Shown here: positions 18,857 through 29,262 of the stretch, piece by piece
How positions within the stretch are numbered: position 1 is the first letter of the stretch
Layout: the number at the start of each line of letters is the position of its first letter
Source: Bacillus sp. SLBN-46
Lineage (GTDB): Bacteria; Bacillota; Bacilli; Bacillales; Cytobacillaceae
Assembly: GCF_031453555.1 (NCBI RefSeq)
Contig: NZ_JAVIZM010000001.1
Span: 3,355,001-3,419,000 of the forward strand
Direction: 5' to 3'
Length of the DNA: 64,000 nucleotides
Notes under the pieces: model-generated
Told to the model about the DNA's origin: nothing
Database searches by the model: none
Seen by the model: only the letters and a program-made list of their open reading frames with translations
Made by a program: the position numbers and the translations under genes

Positions 18857-19444
18857 TTAGATTTTGTTGTAAACGCTGTCATTTTTAGCGATTCCATTTA
18901 AGATCATATCTACATAAATCTCCACGACTTTCTCCTCCGGGACTTCCCCAGTTGGGTTAAACCAATAAAAACTCCAATTCGTTATTCCCAGAATTCCCAT
19001 CGTTAGGATATCAGCGCGAAGACCTGATTTAAATCTGCCTTGATGAATACCATCTTCAATTAGTCTTTGTGTATTTTTCCGAAACAGCGTCCGTTTTTCT
19101 TTGATTTCCTCAATATATTTTTCACTTAGATGCCGCATTTCCCTTGAAAAAATGCGGGCGCTCGGTCGTTCCGTCTTGATACTGCTGATTAGCATAAACA
19201 CAATCTCATATAGCTTTTTTATACAATCAGAGTAAGGATTATTGAGGATTACTTCCTGTTTTTTTACCAGTTCCTCGATATAGGTTAAGTGGATATCCTT
19301 TAGCAGTTCTTCCTTACTGCTAAAATAATAGTAAAAGGTTCCCTTCGTCACACCCAGCGATTGAACAATATCCTGTACAGACGTGGATTTAAATCCATTT
19401 TGATCAAACAACTGGATTCCAGTCTCCATTAATTTTCGCTTCAT
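18857..19444 (-). CDS. TetR family transcriptional regulator
   Basis: A 195-residue TetR-type repressor. The N-terminal helix-turn-helix reads GFKSTSVQDIVQSLGVTKGTFYYYFSSKEELL; the rest is a helical ligand domain. Such regulators of acyl-CoA catabolism usually release DNA when an acyl-CoA binds. It is embedded between thiolase and CoA ligase. Two matching 24-bp palindromes at 21580 and 31507 are the likely operators, which would also make it autoregulated if the transcript starts near 21610. Target and ligand are inferred. Confidence 0.9.
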   Translation of the reverse strand: MKRKLMETGIQLFDQNGFKSTSVQDIVQSLGVTKGTFYYYFSSKEELLKDIHLTYIEELVKKQEVILNNPYSDCIKKLYEIVFMLISSIKTERPSARIFSREMRHLSEKYIEEIKEKRTLFRKNTQRLIEDGIHQGRFKSGLRADILTMGILGITNWSFYWFNPTGEVPEEKVVEIYVDMILNGIAKNDSVYNKI

Positions 19445-19471
19445 TGGATATTTCCTTTCGGCAATAACCCT

Positions 19472-19511
19472 GGGTGAGGTTGACTCCCTTGCGATTGAAT
19501 CAACCTCACCG
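19472..19511 (-). other. Hairpin between thiolase and TetR genes
   Basis: An 11-bp perfect stem, GGTGAGGTTGA against TCAACCTCACC, lies just past the thiolase stop. No U-tract follows on the minus strand, so it may stabilise or process mRNA, or attenuate weakly, rather than terminate. Confidence 0.5.
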
Positions 19512-19516
19512 CGGTA

Positions 19517-20686
19517 TTATTCGCGTTCAATAATGGTGGCAATTCCCTGGCCTCCGCCAATACAGGCGGTAATGAGGGCGTATCGTCCCTCTGACCGTTT
19601 TAGTTCATAGACTGCCTTTGTGACGAGGATGGCCCCTGTAGCACCTAGTGGATGTCCATGGGCAATGGCTCCACCATTCACATTTACCTTTTCAAGATCC
19701 ATACCAAGCTCGCGGTTACATGCGAGTACCTGTGAGGCAAACGCTTCATTAATTTCAATTAAGTCCATTTCTCCGATGGATAGACCAGACTTTTCCATTA
19801 CCTTTCTTACGGCAGGAACTGGCCCAATACCCATAATATTTGGATCAACACCTGCGACAGCATAGTGACGAACAACCGCAAGCGGAGTGAGATTTAATTC
19901 TTCTGCCTTTTCTCTCGACATAATGACAAGGGCCGATGCGGCATCATTTAATCCTGAACTGTTTCCAGCAGTGACCGTTCCACCCTTTAGAAACGCAGGC
20001 TGCAGCTTCGCCAATGCCTCATAAGTCGTTTGTGGTCTTGGGTGTTCATCTGTATTAAATACAACAGGTTCACCCTTTTTTACAGGAATGGTGATTGGCA
20101 CAATTTGTTCTTCAAACCGTCCTTCCTCCATCGCAACTGCCATCCGCTGTTGACTTTGGAGGGAAAATTGATCCTGTTCCTCCCGTGAAATTTGGTATTT
20201 TTCAACGAGATTTTCAGCAGTAATCCCCATTGGAGGGTCGCCAATTTCCTTTGGAGACAGTTGAGACTTCCTGAAACTTGGCGGCATAGGACTGTACGGT
20301 TTTTCTGGACGATCCATCAAATAAGGAGCCCGGCTCATACTTTCCGTCCCACCGGCAATATACACATCTCCGTCTCCGGCCCGAATCGCTTGCGCGGCAA
20401 GATTAATCGCGTTAATTCCCGATCCGCACTGCCGGTCCACCGTTAACCCAGGTAAATCTAGCGATAATCCTGTCTGTAAAGCTGTTAATCTAGCAATATT
20501 TCCTCCACCTGAAAGCACATTGCCGAAAATCACATCGTCAATCATTTCAGGCTGAATCTTTGCTCGTTTTACTGCTTCTTTAATGACCTCAGCACCTAAG
20601 ACATGGGCTGGAACACCTGCAAGTGCACCTCCCTGTCTACCAATCGCCGTCCGTACGGCTGAAACAATTACTGCATCTCTTTTCAT
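19517..20686 (-). CDS. Acetyl-CoA C-acyltransferase (thiolase)
   Basis: A 389-residue thiolase cleaving 3-ketoacyl-CoA to acetyl-CoA and a shortened acyl-CoA, or condensing acetyl-CoA. The nucleophilic Cys is in [11 protein letters not shown] (about 89), the His in [10 protein letters not shown] and the second Cys in [10 protein letters not shown]. Length matches the family (about 390). It starts 32 bases after the SDR gene and is followed by the TetR gene. Confidence 0.93.
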   Translation of the reverse strand: MKRDAVIVSAVRTAIGRQGGALAGVPAHVLGAEVIKEAVKRAKIQPEMIDDVIFGNVLSGGGNIARLTALQTGLSLDLPGLTVDRQCGSGINAINLAAQAIRAGDGDVYIAGGTESMSRAPYLMDRPEKPYSPMPPSFRKSQLSPKEIGDPPMGITAENLVEKYQISREEQDQFSLQSQQRMAVAMEEGRFEEQIVPITIPVKKGEPVVFNTDEHPRPQTTYEALAKLQPAFLKGGTVTAGNSSGLNDAASALVIMSREKAEELNLTPLAVVRHYAVAGVDPNIMGIGPVPAVRKVMEKSGLSIGEMDLIEINEAFASQVLACNRELGMDLEKVNVNGGAIAHGHPLGATGAILVTKAVYELKRSEGRYALITACIGGGQGIATIIERE

Positions 20687-20718
20687 TGTGTAACCCCCCT
20701 AGTTTTTGGAATATGTCA

Positions 20719-21492
20719 TTACATGGCATGTGCTCCGCCATCAACTACAATAATGTCACCGGTTACAAAATCAGAGGCAGGCGATGCTAAAAATAACGCC
20801 ACACCTTTAAGGTCAGTATTCGAGCCAAATTTTCTTAATGGTGTGCCTTCGAGAATCGCTTCTCCACCTTGGTCTAGTAACCCTTTGGACATTTTTGTTG
20901 GGAAAAAGCCTGGAGCAATCGCATTCACATAGATACCCTCTGGTCCCCATTTCACAGCCAAGTCCTTCGTAAACGTAATAACGGCTCCTTTACTTGCGTT
21001 ATAGCCAATAGCATTCATATATTTTGGGTTACTGCCTTTTAAACCCGCAACCGAAGCGATATTAATAATTTTTCCTGATTTCTGCTCAAGCATCACTTTT
21101 CCAGCAGCCTGACTCATTAAAAAGGTGCCCGTAACATTCACATTCATTACCTTGTACCAAGCCTCAAGTGGCATTTCTTCGACTGGAGCTCCCCATGATG
21201 CGCCACTGTTGTTGACGAGAATATCAATCCTTCCGAATTTTTCAACGGTCTTCTCAACGACATGTTTGACATCTTCAGGATTTGTAACATCACATTGTAA
21301 TGCAAAGCTCTCAACCCCAAGCTTCTTCAGCCCTTCACTCACTTCTTCACAAGCCTCCAGTCTTCTGGAACAGACCACTACGTTTGCCCCTGCTTCCGCA
21401 AATCCTTCGGCAATTTGCTGTCCTAATCCTCGACCACCACCTGTAACAATGGCTACTTTTCCTTTGAGATCAAAAAGATCTTTTACGTGCAT
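20719..21492 (-). CDS. Short-chain dehydrogenase/reductase
   Basis: A 257-residue classical SDR: TGGGRGLG cofactor motif near the N-terminus, NNSGAS, catalytic Ser in IASVAG and YNASK with Tyr and Lys. Asn-Asn-Ser-Gly varies slightly from the common NNAG. AGGAGG before ATG at 21492 decides the start over the upstream codon at 21552. It is first of the unit controlled by the promoter and operator at 21580-21641, which points to a 3-hydroxyacyl-CoA dehydrogenase role, though the substrate is not certain. Confidence 0.88.
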   Translation of the reverse strand: MHVKDLFDLKGKVAIVTGGGRGLGQQIAEGFAEAGANVVVCSRRLEACEEVSEGLKKLGVESFALQCDVTNPEDVKHVVEKTVEKFGRIDILVNNSGASWGAPVEEMPLEAWYKVMNVNVTGTFLMSQAAGKVMLEQKSGKIINIASVAGLKGSNPKYMNAIGYNASKGAVITFTKDLAVKWGPEGIYVNAIAPGFFPTKMSKGLLDQGGEAILEGTPLRKFGSNTDLKGVALFLASPASDFVTGDIIVVDGGAHAM

Positions 21493-21579
21493 TCTATTTC
21501 CTCCTATTTCTATCAACTCAATTGGTATCGTCTTTTCATAAAGTTCATTCATCCAAAAAGCTTAATTTAAATCATCTCA

Positions 21580-21603
21580 AACATACTAACTAGTTGGTAT
21601 GTT
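21580..21603. promoter_or_regulatory. Predicted TetR operator (copy 1)
   Basis: A 24-bp palindrome: AACATAC and GTATGTT arms flank TAACTAGTTG, with one mismatched pair. It starts nine bases downstream of the predicted minus-strand -10 element, so a bound repressor would block initiation. The same palindrome occurs at 31507-31530 before another gene of the catabolic set. Confidence 0.75.
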
Positions 21604-21612
21604 ATTAATCTT

Positions 21613-21641
21613 ATAATAGTAAAAATTTTTAGAATATTCAA
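21613..21641 (-). promoter_or_regulatory. Predicted SigA promoter of the SDR-thiolase-TetR unit
   Basis: On the minus strand, TTGAAT (-35, at 21641-21636) is followed by a 17-base spacer and TATTAT (-10, at 21618-21613). Spacing is ideal and the operator lies immediately downstream. Confidence 0.6.
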
Positions 21642-21695
21642 CATCTAGTCATTCGACAAATTCCTCATTAGTATAGTAGAAAAGTCTTCTGGACC

Positions 21696-22100
21696 CTATC
21701 CTTTTCTAATAATCCGATAGATGCCAGTTCCTTTTGCTATCAATTGTTGATGATCGTCTACTATTTCCGCTTCAATAGTAGCCAGTTTATAACCCTTTTG
21801 AAGGATTTTGGCTTTAGCAAAGAGATGGCCAGAATTAGCTGGTGAAAAATAATGGACATCTAAATTCATTGCTGCTACCGGGGATTGATAAATCGATCGA
21901 AGAACGATGGATTGCACGGCATCCAGCATGGAGGCGTGTACTCCTCCGTGAACTGTTTTATTAGTATTTAGGAGCTCTCTTTTCAGTGAAAGCTTAAGAA
22001 GGATTTCATCATTCTTTTCAGTTACTAGTTCAAAACCGATATGGTTATTGAACGGATTATTCTCTATATATTTATGAAGCTCCGTATTCAAGACCGACAA
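21696..22100 (-). CDS. PaaI-type hotdog thioesterase
   Basis: A 134-residue hotdog-fold protein. VHGGVHASMLDAVQSIVLRS matches the PaaI/YbgC-like HGG motif with the acidic residue following, and MNLDVHYFSPANSGHLFAKAKI the central strand. Such enzymes hydrolyse acyl-CoA to free acid and CoA. A TTG start follows GGTGGGGAT. It is the last gene of the second catabolic block and follows a second, diverged hotdog gene by 18 bases. Confidence 0.8.
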   Translation of the reverse strand: MSVLNTELHKYIENNPFNNHIGFELVTEKNDEILLKLSLKRELLNTNKTVHGGVHASMLDAVQSIVLRSIYQSPVAAMNLDVHYFSPANSGHLFAKAKILQKGYKLATIEAEIVDDHQQLIAKGTGIYRIIRKG

Positions 22101-22118
22101 TTTATCCCCACCTACTTA

Positions 22119-22502
22119 CTACCCTTGTATAATTGGACTTGTTTTAAATGTCCCTATCCCTTTCGCAATAAGCGAATGATTTTGATCGAAAATAGTCCCT
22201 TCCGCCATGACATATTTTCCGTCTTGGTTCACTATCGTTGTTTCTGCACGATAATTTTCTTTTGGTAAAAGATCAAAGAATGATAGATTTAGGTTAATGG
22301 TAGCGGCGAATGACTGGGTCTCTAAAGAGATGTTTGCTCCCATTATAATATCAAGCATGGTGGAGAATACCCCAGGATGAACGGTTCCGTCATCCTGAAG
22401 CAAATGCGGCTGCATGCCGATTTCTAACTGAAACGCATCCGACCATTCACCACTAAAACCCATATAGTCGAAAAATGTTGATGTAGTTTCGGGCATTTTC
22501 AT
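22119..22502 (-). CDS. PaaI-type hotdog thioesterase-like protein
   Basis: A 127-residue hotdog protein with VHPGVFSTMLDIIMGAN in place of the usual HGG motif (His-Pro-Gly) and TINLNLSFFDLLPKENYRAETTI as core strand. It resembles its 21696-22100 neighbour distantly. The two may form a heteromer or act on different chain lengths; only the fold is well supported. It lies 13 bases after the thiolase. Confidence 0.72.
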   Translation of the reverse strand: MKMPETTSTFFDYMGFSGEWSDAFQLEIGMQPHLLQDDGTVHPGVFSTMLDIIMGANISLETQSFAATINLNLSFFDLLPKENYRAETTIVNQDGKYVMAEGTIFDQNHSLIAKGIGTFKTSPIIQG

Positions 22503-22515
22503 TCGTCTTTCTCCT

Positions 22516-23700
22516 TTAAGTAGTAATCTCTACCATCATGGCCATTCCCTGTCCTCCGCCAACACATAAAGTGGCTATGCCTCTTTTTTTCTGTTGCTGG
22601 GTTAGTTCGTAAATTAAAGTAGTGATGATTTTTGCACCGGTGGCCCCAAGGGGATGTCCAAGTGCAATCGCACCTCCGTTCACATTCACCTTATCCGGAT
22701 CAAGATTTAATTCACGAATTACAGCTAATGCCTGAGAGGCGAAGGCTTCATTTAACTCAAATAAATCAATATCAGCAAGTGTAAACCCTGTTCGTTCCAA
22801 TAGTTTTTTCACAGCTGGCACCGGACCAATTCCCATAACCTCTGGTGAGACTCCGACCACTGACCAATCCACGATTCTAGCCATTGGCTTCAAACCCATT
22901 CCATCTGCATGGCTACGAGACGTTAACACTAAGGCAGCTGCCCCGTCATTACGTCCACAGGCATTACCAGCCGTGACCGTGCCATTCTCTTTAAAAACAG
23001 GTTTAAGCTTTCTTAATGTTTCAATCGTGGTTTCCGGTCTTGGATGTTCATCCACCGAAAAGGTAATAGAACTCTTTTTTCCTTTCACCTCAACGGGGAC
23101 GATTTCATCCTCAAACCGGTTACTTTTAATAGCTACCGTTGCCCGTAATTGACTCTCATATGCAAAAGCATCTTGATCCTCCCGTGAAATCGAAAATCTC
23201 TCAGCGACATTTTCAGCAGTGATCCCCATTCCTAACTGACTTCCATAGATTTCCTGAGGCTGCTGTCCCGCTTCCGTATTGGAATCGATTAGTTTTGTGT
23301 TATCACCGCCGAATCGAGAGTTTCTTAGATAAAGAGGGGCATTGCTCATGCTTTCTGTTCCACCCGCCACAACGATTTCCGCTTGTCCGCTAGAGATTTG
23401 CTGGGCACCTGATGCAATAGCCTGCAGCCCTGATGCACATAAGCGGTTAATGGTAAACGCCGGTACGGTTTCAGGGACCCCTGCTCGTAATGCACCGACC
23501 CTAGCAACATTGGAGGATTCAGTGGATTGGCGAACTTCGCCTAAAATAACTTCATCGACCTGATCGGTGGTAATTCCTGCTCTTTTCACCGCCTCTTTAA
23601 TGACGATAGAAGCAAGAGTCCCTGAATTCATACTTTTTAATGCACCGCCATACCTGCCGACTGGTGTACGAACGGCACTAAGAATCACAATATCATTCAT
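22516..23700 (-). CDS. Acetyl-CoA C-acyltransferase (thiolase)
   Basis: A 394-residue thiolase with [12 protein letters not shown] (nucleophilic Cys), [21 protein letters not shown] and [12 protein letters not shown]. It is the second thiolase in the region and differs clearly from the one at 19517. It sits between an acyl-CoA dehydrogenase and two thioesterases, completing a beta-oxidation set. Confidence 0.93.
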   Translation of the reverse strand: MNDIVILSAVRTPVGRYGGALKSMNSGTLASIVIKEAVKRAGITTDQVDEVILGEVRQSTESSNVARVGALRAGVPETVPAFTINRLCASGLQAIASGAQQISSGQAEIVVAGGTESMSNAPLYLRNSRFGGDNTKLIDSNTEAGQQPQEIYGSQLGMGITAENVAERFSISREDQDAFAYESQLRATVAIKSNRFEDEIVPVEVKGKKSSITFSVDEHPRPETTIETLRKLKPVFKENGTVTAGNACGRNDGAAALVLTSRSHADGMGLKPMARIVDWSVVGVSPEVMGIGPVPAVKKLLERTGFTLADIDLFELNEAFASQALAVIRELNLDPDKVNVNGGAIALGHPLGATGAKIITTLIYELTQQQKKRGIATLCVGGGQGMAMMVEITT

Positions 23701-23723
23701 GAATATCCTCCTATATTACTAGA

Positions 23724-24872
23724 TTAGCTGTATTCTTTTTCTAACTGGGCAGCAATGATATTTTTCTGAATCTCTGATGTTCCTTCATAGATTCTCGTAA
23801 TCCTTGCATCACGATAAAAGCGTTCCACTGGGTAATCCGCAATATAGCCAAGGCCCCCGTGGATTTGTACGGCTTTATCTGCTACCCGGTTGTAAACCTC
23901 TGATCCGTATAGCTTTAACATGGCCGCCTCTTTAATGACCTTCATTCCTTGATCAACCATCCATGCTACCCGGTAAGTAAACGACCTTAACGCTTCTATT
24001 TCCACCGCCATCTCTGCCAGCATATGGCTCACGGCCTGGTTTGAGATAATCGGCTTTCCAAATTGAATCCGTTCTTTGGCATATCTGGTTGACATGTCCA
24101 AAAGCTTTTGACAGGAACCAAGATTACGAGAGGCCAAGCCTGCACGGCCGTTTGCTAAAATTTTCAACGCATTCACGTAGCCTTGACCCTCTACACCGAG
24201 CACGTTTTCAACTGGAACCTCACAATCTTCAAAGATTAATTCCGCTGAATGTGATCCACGTAAGCCCATTTTTTTCTCAACCGCACCGACCTGAAACCCT
24301 GGAAAATCCTTTTCTACAATAAACGAGGTAATTCCCTTGGCTCCTTTTTCCGGGTCGGTTACCGCCATCACTGTAAAAACGCTTGCTTCAGTTGCGTTAG
24401 TAATATAATGTTTTAAACCGTTAAGAACGTAAGTATTCCCTTTTCTAACAGCTGTTGTTTTTAAATTGGCGGCATTAGAACCGGCGGCAGGCTCGGTTAA
24501 AGCGAAGGCACCGATTTTATCCCCATTTGCCATATCAGGTAAATATCTTCTCTTTTGCTCTTCGTTCCCCATTTCTACAATTCCTACTGATCCGATACCG
24601 GTATGGGCTCCAATTAAAGTCGTATATCCGTTATGTGTTTGACCGATTTCTTCGTATAAGGCGCATTTACCGACCATTCCAATTCCAAGACCGCCATATT
24701 CTTCCGGAATACTTAGACCAAAGAGGCCCATCTCTTTTGACAGCTGAATAATCCTTTCCGGTATGTGGTTCTCTTCTTCAATTTGCATGGCGACTGCTTC
24801 TACCTCTGTCTGAATGAAATCCCTGACGTTCTTTTTCATAAAAAGAATGTCTTCATCTAATTCGAAATTCAT
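23724..24872 (-). CDS. Acyl-CoA dehydrogenase
   Basis: A 382-residue [51 protein letters not shown] and IYEGTSEIQ with the catalytic Glu. It resembles short/branched-chain acyl-CoA dehydrogenases, but the chain specificity cannot be read with confidence. GGAGGTG precedes the start. It is placed between a CoA ligase (19 bases upstream) and thiolase (23 bases downstream). Confidence 0.92.
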   Translation of the reverse strand: MNFELDEDILFMKKNVRDFIQTEVEAVAMQIEEENHIPERIIQLSKEMGLFGLSIPEEYGGLGIGMVGKCALYEEIGQTHNGYTTLIGAHTGIGSVGIVEMGNEEQKRRYLPDMANGDKIGAFALTEPAAGSNAANLKTTAVRKGNTYVLNGLKHYITNATEASVFTVMAVTDPEKGAKGITSFIVEKDFPGFQVGAVEKKMGLRGSHSAELIFEDCEVPVENVLGVEGQGYVNALKILANGRAGLASRNLGSCQKLLDMSTRYAKERIQFGKPIISNQAVSHMLAEMAVEIEALRSFTYRVAWMVDQGMKVIKEAAMLKLYGSEVYNRVADKAVQIHGGLGYIADYPVERFYRDARITRIYEGTSEIQKNIIAAQLEKEYS

Positions 24873-24891
24873 GTGACACCTCCAAATGTAC

Positions 24892-26499
24892 TTACACTCG
24901 ATTTTTTGCCTCTTCTAGTAGAACTCGTTTTAATACTTTTCCTACTGCATTACGCGGCAGAGAATCAATGATTTCAAATTGTTTGGGTACCTTGTATCGA
25001 GTAAGATGTTGATAGCAGTAACTCTTTAACTCGTTACTATTGATTTCAGCTCCGGCTTTTGGCACGATAAATGCCTTTACCAGCTCACCAGAATCTTTAT
25101 CAGGGATACCTACCACTGCAGCATCGAGTACATCTGGATGTTCATAAAGGATCCCTTCCACTTCTTGAGGGTACACATTAAAGCCACCGACAATAATCAT
25201 TTCTTTTTTCCTGCCAACGATATAAAAATAACCGTCCTCATCCATCGTTGCGAGGTCACCAGTATAGAACCAACCATCGCGAAGGGCCTGTTTGGTTTCC
25301 TCCGGCTTATTCCAGTAGCCCAGCATCACCTGTGGACCCTTAATCAATAATTCCCCAATACTTTTCTCTGGTAGGTCCTCGCCATTGTCATCCACAATTC
25401 GACAATCTGTTTTTGGCACAGGAATTCCAATACTTCCTATTTTCGTCAACCCTTCTGGCGGATTTCTATGCGTCGTGGGAGAGGTTTCGGAAAGCCCATA
25501 ACCTTCTCCGATTGAAACGCCCGTCAACCCTCTAAATTTCTTGATAATTTCAACTGGAAGTGGTGCGGAACCACTTGAGCACATTTTAAAACAGGTTAAA
25601 TCGTAGCGGTCTATCTCAGGGTAATGAACAAAGGCATTATACATTTTGGGTACACCAGGGAAAAACGTCGGTCTGTGGGCTTGAATTACTTCAAGTACCT
25701 TTTTAATATCAAATTTATTCACTACCACATTCGTGGCACCGATATATATACCAAGGTTCATTCCACTTGTCATTCCGTACACATGATAAAGCGGAGTTGC
25801 AGTTAAAATGGTTTCTTCACCAACGAACATTCGCTCGCCGTAGAGAGCCTTACTTTGAATGACATTGGCGAGTAAATTAAAATGAGTAAGCATGGCCCCT
25901 TTCTTTTTCCCCGTGGTACCACCTGTGTATTGAATAACAGCAATATCTTCCTTAGCAGTGATGGAACATGTTTCTTGTAATGGTTCGGCATGACGGATTA
26001 AATCGAGAATACATGAAAAGCATTCTGATTCTATCGTTCTTTCTGTTACGAAAATATCTCTAAAGGAATAGGATTTTTGTAGGTATGTTACTTTTTCTAT
26101 GTTTTCATGCTCTGAAACTAAATAAGCTACATCTGAGTCATGGAAAATTTCAAGTAATTCTCGTGGGGTATAATGCGGATTAATTTGAACGACAATCATT
26201 CCAAGTTTTAATGCTGCATAATAGGAAATCACATAGAAAGGCTGATTCGAAACCATTAAACCCAGCCGCTCCCCTTTTTGAATCCCGAGCTGTTTCCAAG
26301 CGTTTGCAAGTCGGTCTACTTGGTTCTTCAATTGGTTGTATGTGATCTTTTCTTCTTCATAAATAATAGCAATTTGCTCACCGTATTTTTCTACCGTCTT
26401 TTCTAACAATGTATATAGGTTACATTCCGGAATCTCAAAAGAAAGGATCGTGGTCTCCGGGTAATAATCCATCCAGGGACGATCTTGTTGTACTTCCAA
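24892..26499 (-). CDS. Long-chain-type acyl-CoA ligase
   Basis: A 535-residue ANL ligase: [19 protein letters not shown] (P-loop with Gly-Gly), [43 protein letters not shown] and [10 protein letters not shown]. It resembles bacterial FadD/LcfB enzymes. The start is TTG: GAGGTGA lies six bases upstream, and the nearby ATG is in another frame. It follows the ketopantoate reductase-like gene by 17 bases. Confidence 0.9.
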   Translation of the reverse strand: MEVQQDRPWMDYYPETTILSFEIPECNLYTLLEKTVEKYGEQIAIIYEEEKITYNQLKNQVDRLANAWKQLGIQKGERLGLMVSNQPFYVISYYAALKLGMIVVQINPHYTPRELLEIFHDSDVAYLVSEHENIEKVTYLQKSYSFRDIFVTERTIESECFSCILDLIRHAEPLQETCSITAKEDIAVIQYTGGTTGKKKGAMLTHFNLLANVIQSKALYGERMFVGEETILTATPLYHVYGMTSGMNLGIYIGATNVVVNKFDIKKVLEVIQAHRPTFFPGVPKMYNAFVHYPEIDRYDLTCFKMCSSGSAPLPVEIIKKFRGLTGVSIGEGYGLSETSPTTHRNPPEGLTKIGSIGIPVPKTDCRIVDDNGEDLPEKSIGELLIKGPQVMLGYWNKPEETKQALRDGWFYTGDLATMDEDGYFYIVGRKKEMIIVGGFNVYPQEVEGILYEHPDVLDAAVVGIPDKDSGELVKAFIVPKAGAEINSNELKSYCYQHLTRYKVPKQFEIIDSLPRNAVGKVLKRVLLEEAKNRV

Positions 26500-26516
26500 G
26501 TCATTTCACCTCGCTA

Positions 26517-27431
26517 TTAGAAGCTTTTTTTAGTTTGATAACTTAAAAGATGATAGATAGTTCCCAAAACAGGGGTATCCACCTTTACTTCTCTTCCTTT
26601 TCTTACGATGTATCCGCTGATGGATTCTACCTCCAAAGCTTTCCCTTTCAATTTATCCTGGAGCATGGAGGGTTGATGTTCTTTCGCAAGGTTCCCTTGA
26701 GCGAAAATCGTTTCATAGAAATCTACTTCGATTTCCATTCCAGCGGCATTGGCGACAGCGATTGCCTCTTTACAGATGGTTAGAGCTGTTTGATATAGAC
26801 CTTCATCGTCGTAAATTGCGCCAACCTTTACTTCCATTAAGGCAGTTAACGGGTTAAAGGTGACATTCCAAAGTAGCTTTTTCCACTTAATGTGTAAAAT
26901 ATTGCTAGATGGATAGGTTATGATATTAGCAGCATTAAACAAGGTGGAAATCTCATTTGCTTTTTCCGCCAACTGACTGTCTAAAGTGCCAATAACTAAC
27001 TGTGGAGGAACACCAATTTGCTTCACCACACCCGTATCCGTCACCATTGCTTGAATATACGTAGCTGCAGATACAATTCGTTCTTTACCAAAGATTTCAC
27101 TTAGAATTTCTTCATTATCCACTCCGTTTTGGAGGGTCATAATCAAGCAGGATGCTTTTAACAGCGGTCGGAATTTTTCCGCAACCTCTATGGTATCGGT
27201 TGATTTAACACAAAATAGCAAGAGGTCAATATCCACAAACGACTCATACCTGTCTGTAAAATCTCCGTCAACTGTGAAACGTGCCACTTCACTCTCAACC
27301 GTTAATCCTACTGCCTGCATTCTTTCCAAATTCTTTCCTCGGGCTAGAAAAATGACTTCGTTTCCCGCTTTTTTTAAGAGGGAACCGAAATAACCTCCTA
27401 CTGCACCGGTACCTGCTACACCTATTTTCAT
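26517..27431 (-). CDS. Ketopantoate reductase family (PanE/ApbA-like) protein
   Basis: A 304-residue NADPH-dependent 2-ketoacid reductase fold: GVAGTGAVGGYFGSLLKKAG is the Rossmann motif, LCVKSTDT and LQNGVDNEE are family motifs and KWKKLLWNVTFNPLTALM holds the catalytic Lys region. The classical role is reduction of 2-dehydropantoate in pantothenate (CoA) synthesis, but many paralogs exist, and the neighbours here are beta-oxidation genes, so it may reduce another 2-keto acid. GGGAGG supports the ATG at 27431. Confidence 0.83.
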   Translation of the reverse strand: MKIGVAGTGAVGGYFGSLLKKAGNEVIFLARGKNLERMQAVGLTVESEVARFTVDGDFTDRYESFVDIDLLLFCVKSTDTIEVAEKFRPLLKASCLIMTLQNGVDNEEILSEIFGKERIVSAATYIQAMVTDTGVVKQIGVPPQLVIGTLDSQLAEKANEISTLFNAANIITYPSSNILHIKWKKLLWNVTFNPLTALMEVKVGAIYDDEGLYQTALTICKEAIAVANAAGMEIEVDFYETIFAQGNLAKEHQPSMLQDKLKGKALEVESISGYIVRKGREVKVDTPVLGTIYHLLSYQTKKSF

Positions 27432-27464
27432 TGCCAATCCTCCCAAAAATCCGTATGTATACAT

Positions 27465-27493
27465 CTGAAAAGAGCATGTGTCCTCTTTTCAGA
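27465..27493 (-). other. Perfect intergenic hairpin between aldolase and PanE-like genes
   Basis: A 12-bp perfect inverted repeat, ATCTGAAAAGAG against CTCTTTTCAGAT, with a short loop. There is no U-tract on the minus strand, so it is more likely an mRNA processing or stability element, or a weak attenuator, than a full terminator. Confidence 0.6.
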
Positions 27494-27502
27494 TCAGGGT
27501 CA

Positions 27503-28270
27503 TTATTCTAAAAGATCCGGCTGTTCTTTCACGATTCGATTCCATAATGGCTGAAATTGGAACCAGCCAGCAGTACGAACGCCTACTGTTTCATAGGTGG
27601 CTTTTGCATCTTCATCATCAATGACAACTGGCTTGCCTGCTGACTCTGCAAGAAGCTGCGCCTGACAGGAACGTTCCATCGTAATAAACCACCATGCCGC
27701 TTCATCCACTGATCCACCAACCGTCAGCAATCCGTGGTTTCTTAAAATACATGCCTTATTGTTTCCAAGTGCTTTCCCAATCCGTTTTCCTTCTTCGATT
27801 TCTAGAACCACACCGGTAAAGTCGTCGTATAAGGAATGATCACGATAGAAAGCACAAGCATCCTGTGTGATTGGGTCAAGGAGACGCCCAAGGGAAGACC
27901 AGGATTTACCATAAACAGAATGAGCATGGGCAGCAGCAATCACATCAGGCCGTGCAGCATGGACTTGAGAATGGATGGCAAAGGCAGCTCGGTTTACAGG
28001 ATAATGTCCTTCCACTACTTCGCCTTCATGATTACAGAGAATTAAATCAGAGGCACAGATTTGACTAAAGTGCATGCCAAAAGGATTCACCCAAAAATGA
28101 TCCTTCCGCTCTGGATCACGTGCAGTAATATGTCCTGCAACCCCTTCATCAAAGCCAAACTTAGAAAACAATCGAAAGGCGGCGGCTAACTTTTGTTTTA
28201 AATGCAGCCTTTCTTCCTCTACTGTCGAAAAAACTGGCGGCTGATAGCTCACTTTCATTTTGGTCGTCAT
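27503..28270 (-). CDS. Class II aldolase/adducin family protein
   Basis: The 255-residue protein has the fold of zinc-dependent fuculose-phosphate aldolases. Metal ligands are visible as AAHAHSVYG and the later His in LRNHGLLTVGG; GHITARDPER is the N-terminal motif. Members closest to this length include decarboxylases and aldolases of unknown substrate. It is bounded by a terminator upstream (28326-28363) and a hairpin downstream. A partnership with the PanE-like reductase is possible but unproven. Confidence 0.82.
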   Translation of the reverse strand: MTTKMKVSYQPPVFSTVEEERLHLKQKLAAAFRLFSKFGFDEGVAGHITARDPERKDHFWVNPFGMHFSQICASDLILCNHEGEVVEGHYPVNRAAFAIHSQVHAARPDVIAAAHAHSVYGKSWSSLGRLLDPITQDACAFYRDHSLYDDFTGVVLEIEEGKRIGKALGNNKACILRNHGLLTVGGSVDEAAWWFITMERSCQAQLLAESAGKPVVIDDEDAKATYETVGVRTAGWFQFQPLWNRIVKEQPDLLE

Positions 28271-28325
28271 TTCATCACCCTTTACTAATATTCATTCATA
28301 CTTCCCTGGAATTTGATAGAAATAA

Positions 28326-28363
28326 ACCCAGCATGAAGGCGAGAAACCTCCTCCATGCCGGGT
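28326..28363 (-). terminator. Terminator after the MaoC genes
   Basis: ACCCGGCATGGAGG pairs with CCTTCATGCTGGGT (two G-U wobbles) on the minus strand, followed by TTATTTC. It lies 16 bases after the stop of the 28380 gene and separates the ACAD-SDR-MaoC operon from the aldolase gene. Confidence 0.7.
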
Positions 28364-28379
28364 ACTTTTACTAATCCTA

Positions 28380-28796
28380 TTATTCTCTAACCACTTCGTA
28401 TTGGTGATAAACTACCTCACCCTTTAACACCTCATTCCCTTGCTGGTTCACTGCTTGAACCTGGAAACGGAGGCTGTTTTCCTGTTTTTCTTTTAACGTT
28501 GCTTTGAGCGTAACGACATCATTTAAAAACACCATGCCTTTAAAGCGGATGGAGTAATCTTTAACAAACCCCTCTTCATAATAATAAGTGAAGAGCTTTG
28601 CCAAATTTCCCATAGTCCACATTCCATGTGCAATGATTCCTGGCAGCCCCGCTTTTTTGGCTTCCTCATCAATGGTGTGAATTGGGTTAAAATCCCCTGA
28701 AGCACCTGAATATTTAATAAGATCCATCCTTGAAACAGGGGCAAGCTGAACCTCATTAATTGACTCTCCCACTTGTAAATGTGCTAGTGTACTCAC
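28380..28796 (-). CDS. MaoC-like enoyl-CoA hydratase, catalytic subunit
   Basis: A 138-residue hotdog protein with the hydratase-2 motif: GDFNPIHTIDEEAKKAG contains the catalytic Asp and His, and GIIAHGMWTMG follows. It hydrates 2-enoyl-CoA. The start is GTG, overlapping the stop of the upstream MaoC-like gene by four bases (GTGA), which fits two subunits made in equal amounts. Confidence 0.85.
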   Translation of the reverse strand: MSTLAHLQVGESINEVQLAPVSRMDLIKYSGASGDFNPIHTIDEEAKKAGLPGIIAHGMWTMGNLAKLFTYYYEEGFVKDYSIRFKGMVFLNDVVTLKATLKEKQENSLRFQVQAVNQQGNEVLKGEVVYHQYEVVRE

Positions 28797-29242
28797 TTTA
28801 CCAACACCTTCCTCACAGCTTCAGATATGACAACTGTTGAAGTTGAACTAAAGATGACATTCCCTGCCTCGTCCTCACCAAAGCTTTCAAGGACAAGGAA
28901 TCCCATTTCACCAAAATTCCCTTTTTTCTCAAAGTAGTTTTTTACCTTGGAATAGCAATAAACGTCTTCCCCAACCAATAATGGTCGTGCATAGTGAAAG
29001 GTTTGTTCCCCGTGAATTAAGCCTTTATTAGGCAGGTTCAAGCCATCAACTACTCCATAATCGAATACTCTTGGGAAAGTGGGAGGGGCAATATTGTTTT
29101 TATAACGAGACAGTCTTCCAGTGTCCTCATCAACATAAATCGGATGAAGGTCGCCAATAGCTTCCGCAAATTTCTTGACGGCTCCTCTTTCAACAGTATT
29201 TTTTACCTTGTTTGATTGTTTACCTATTTGATCTTTAAACAA
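28793..29242 (-). CDS. MaoC N-terminal-like hydratase, partner subunit
   Basis: A 149-residue FAS1-type dehydratase domain. The region equivalent to the hydratase motif reads GDLHPIYVDE, with Tyr where the catalytic His would be, and IAPPTFPRVFDYG follows. It therefore looks like the non-catalytic half that binds the CoA substrate with the adjacent catalytic subunit, as in known heteromeric MaoC pairs. The start is TTG after GGTGAGG. Confidence 0.8.
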   Translation of the reverse strand: MFKDQIGKQSNKVKNTVERGAVKKFAEAIGDLHPIYVDEDTGRLSRYKNNIAPPTFPRVFDYGVVDGLNLPNKGLIHGEQTFHYARPLLVGEDVYCYSKVKNYFEKKGNFGEMGFLVLESFGEDEAGNVIFSSTSTVVISEAVRKVLVK

Positions 29243-29262
29243 TTCATCCTCACCTCACATCA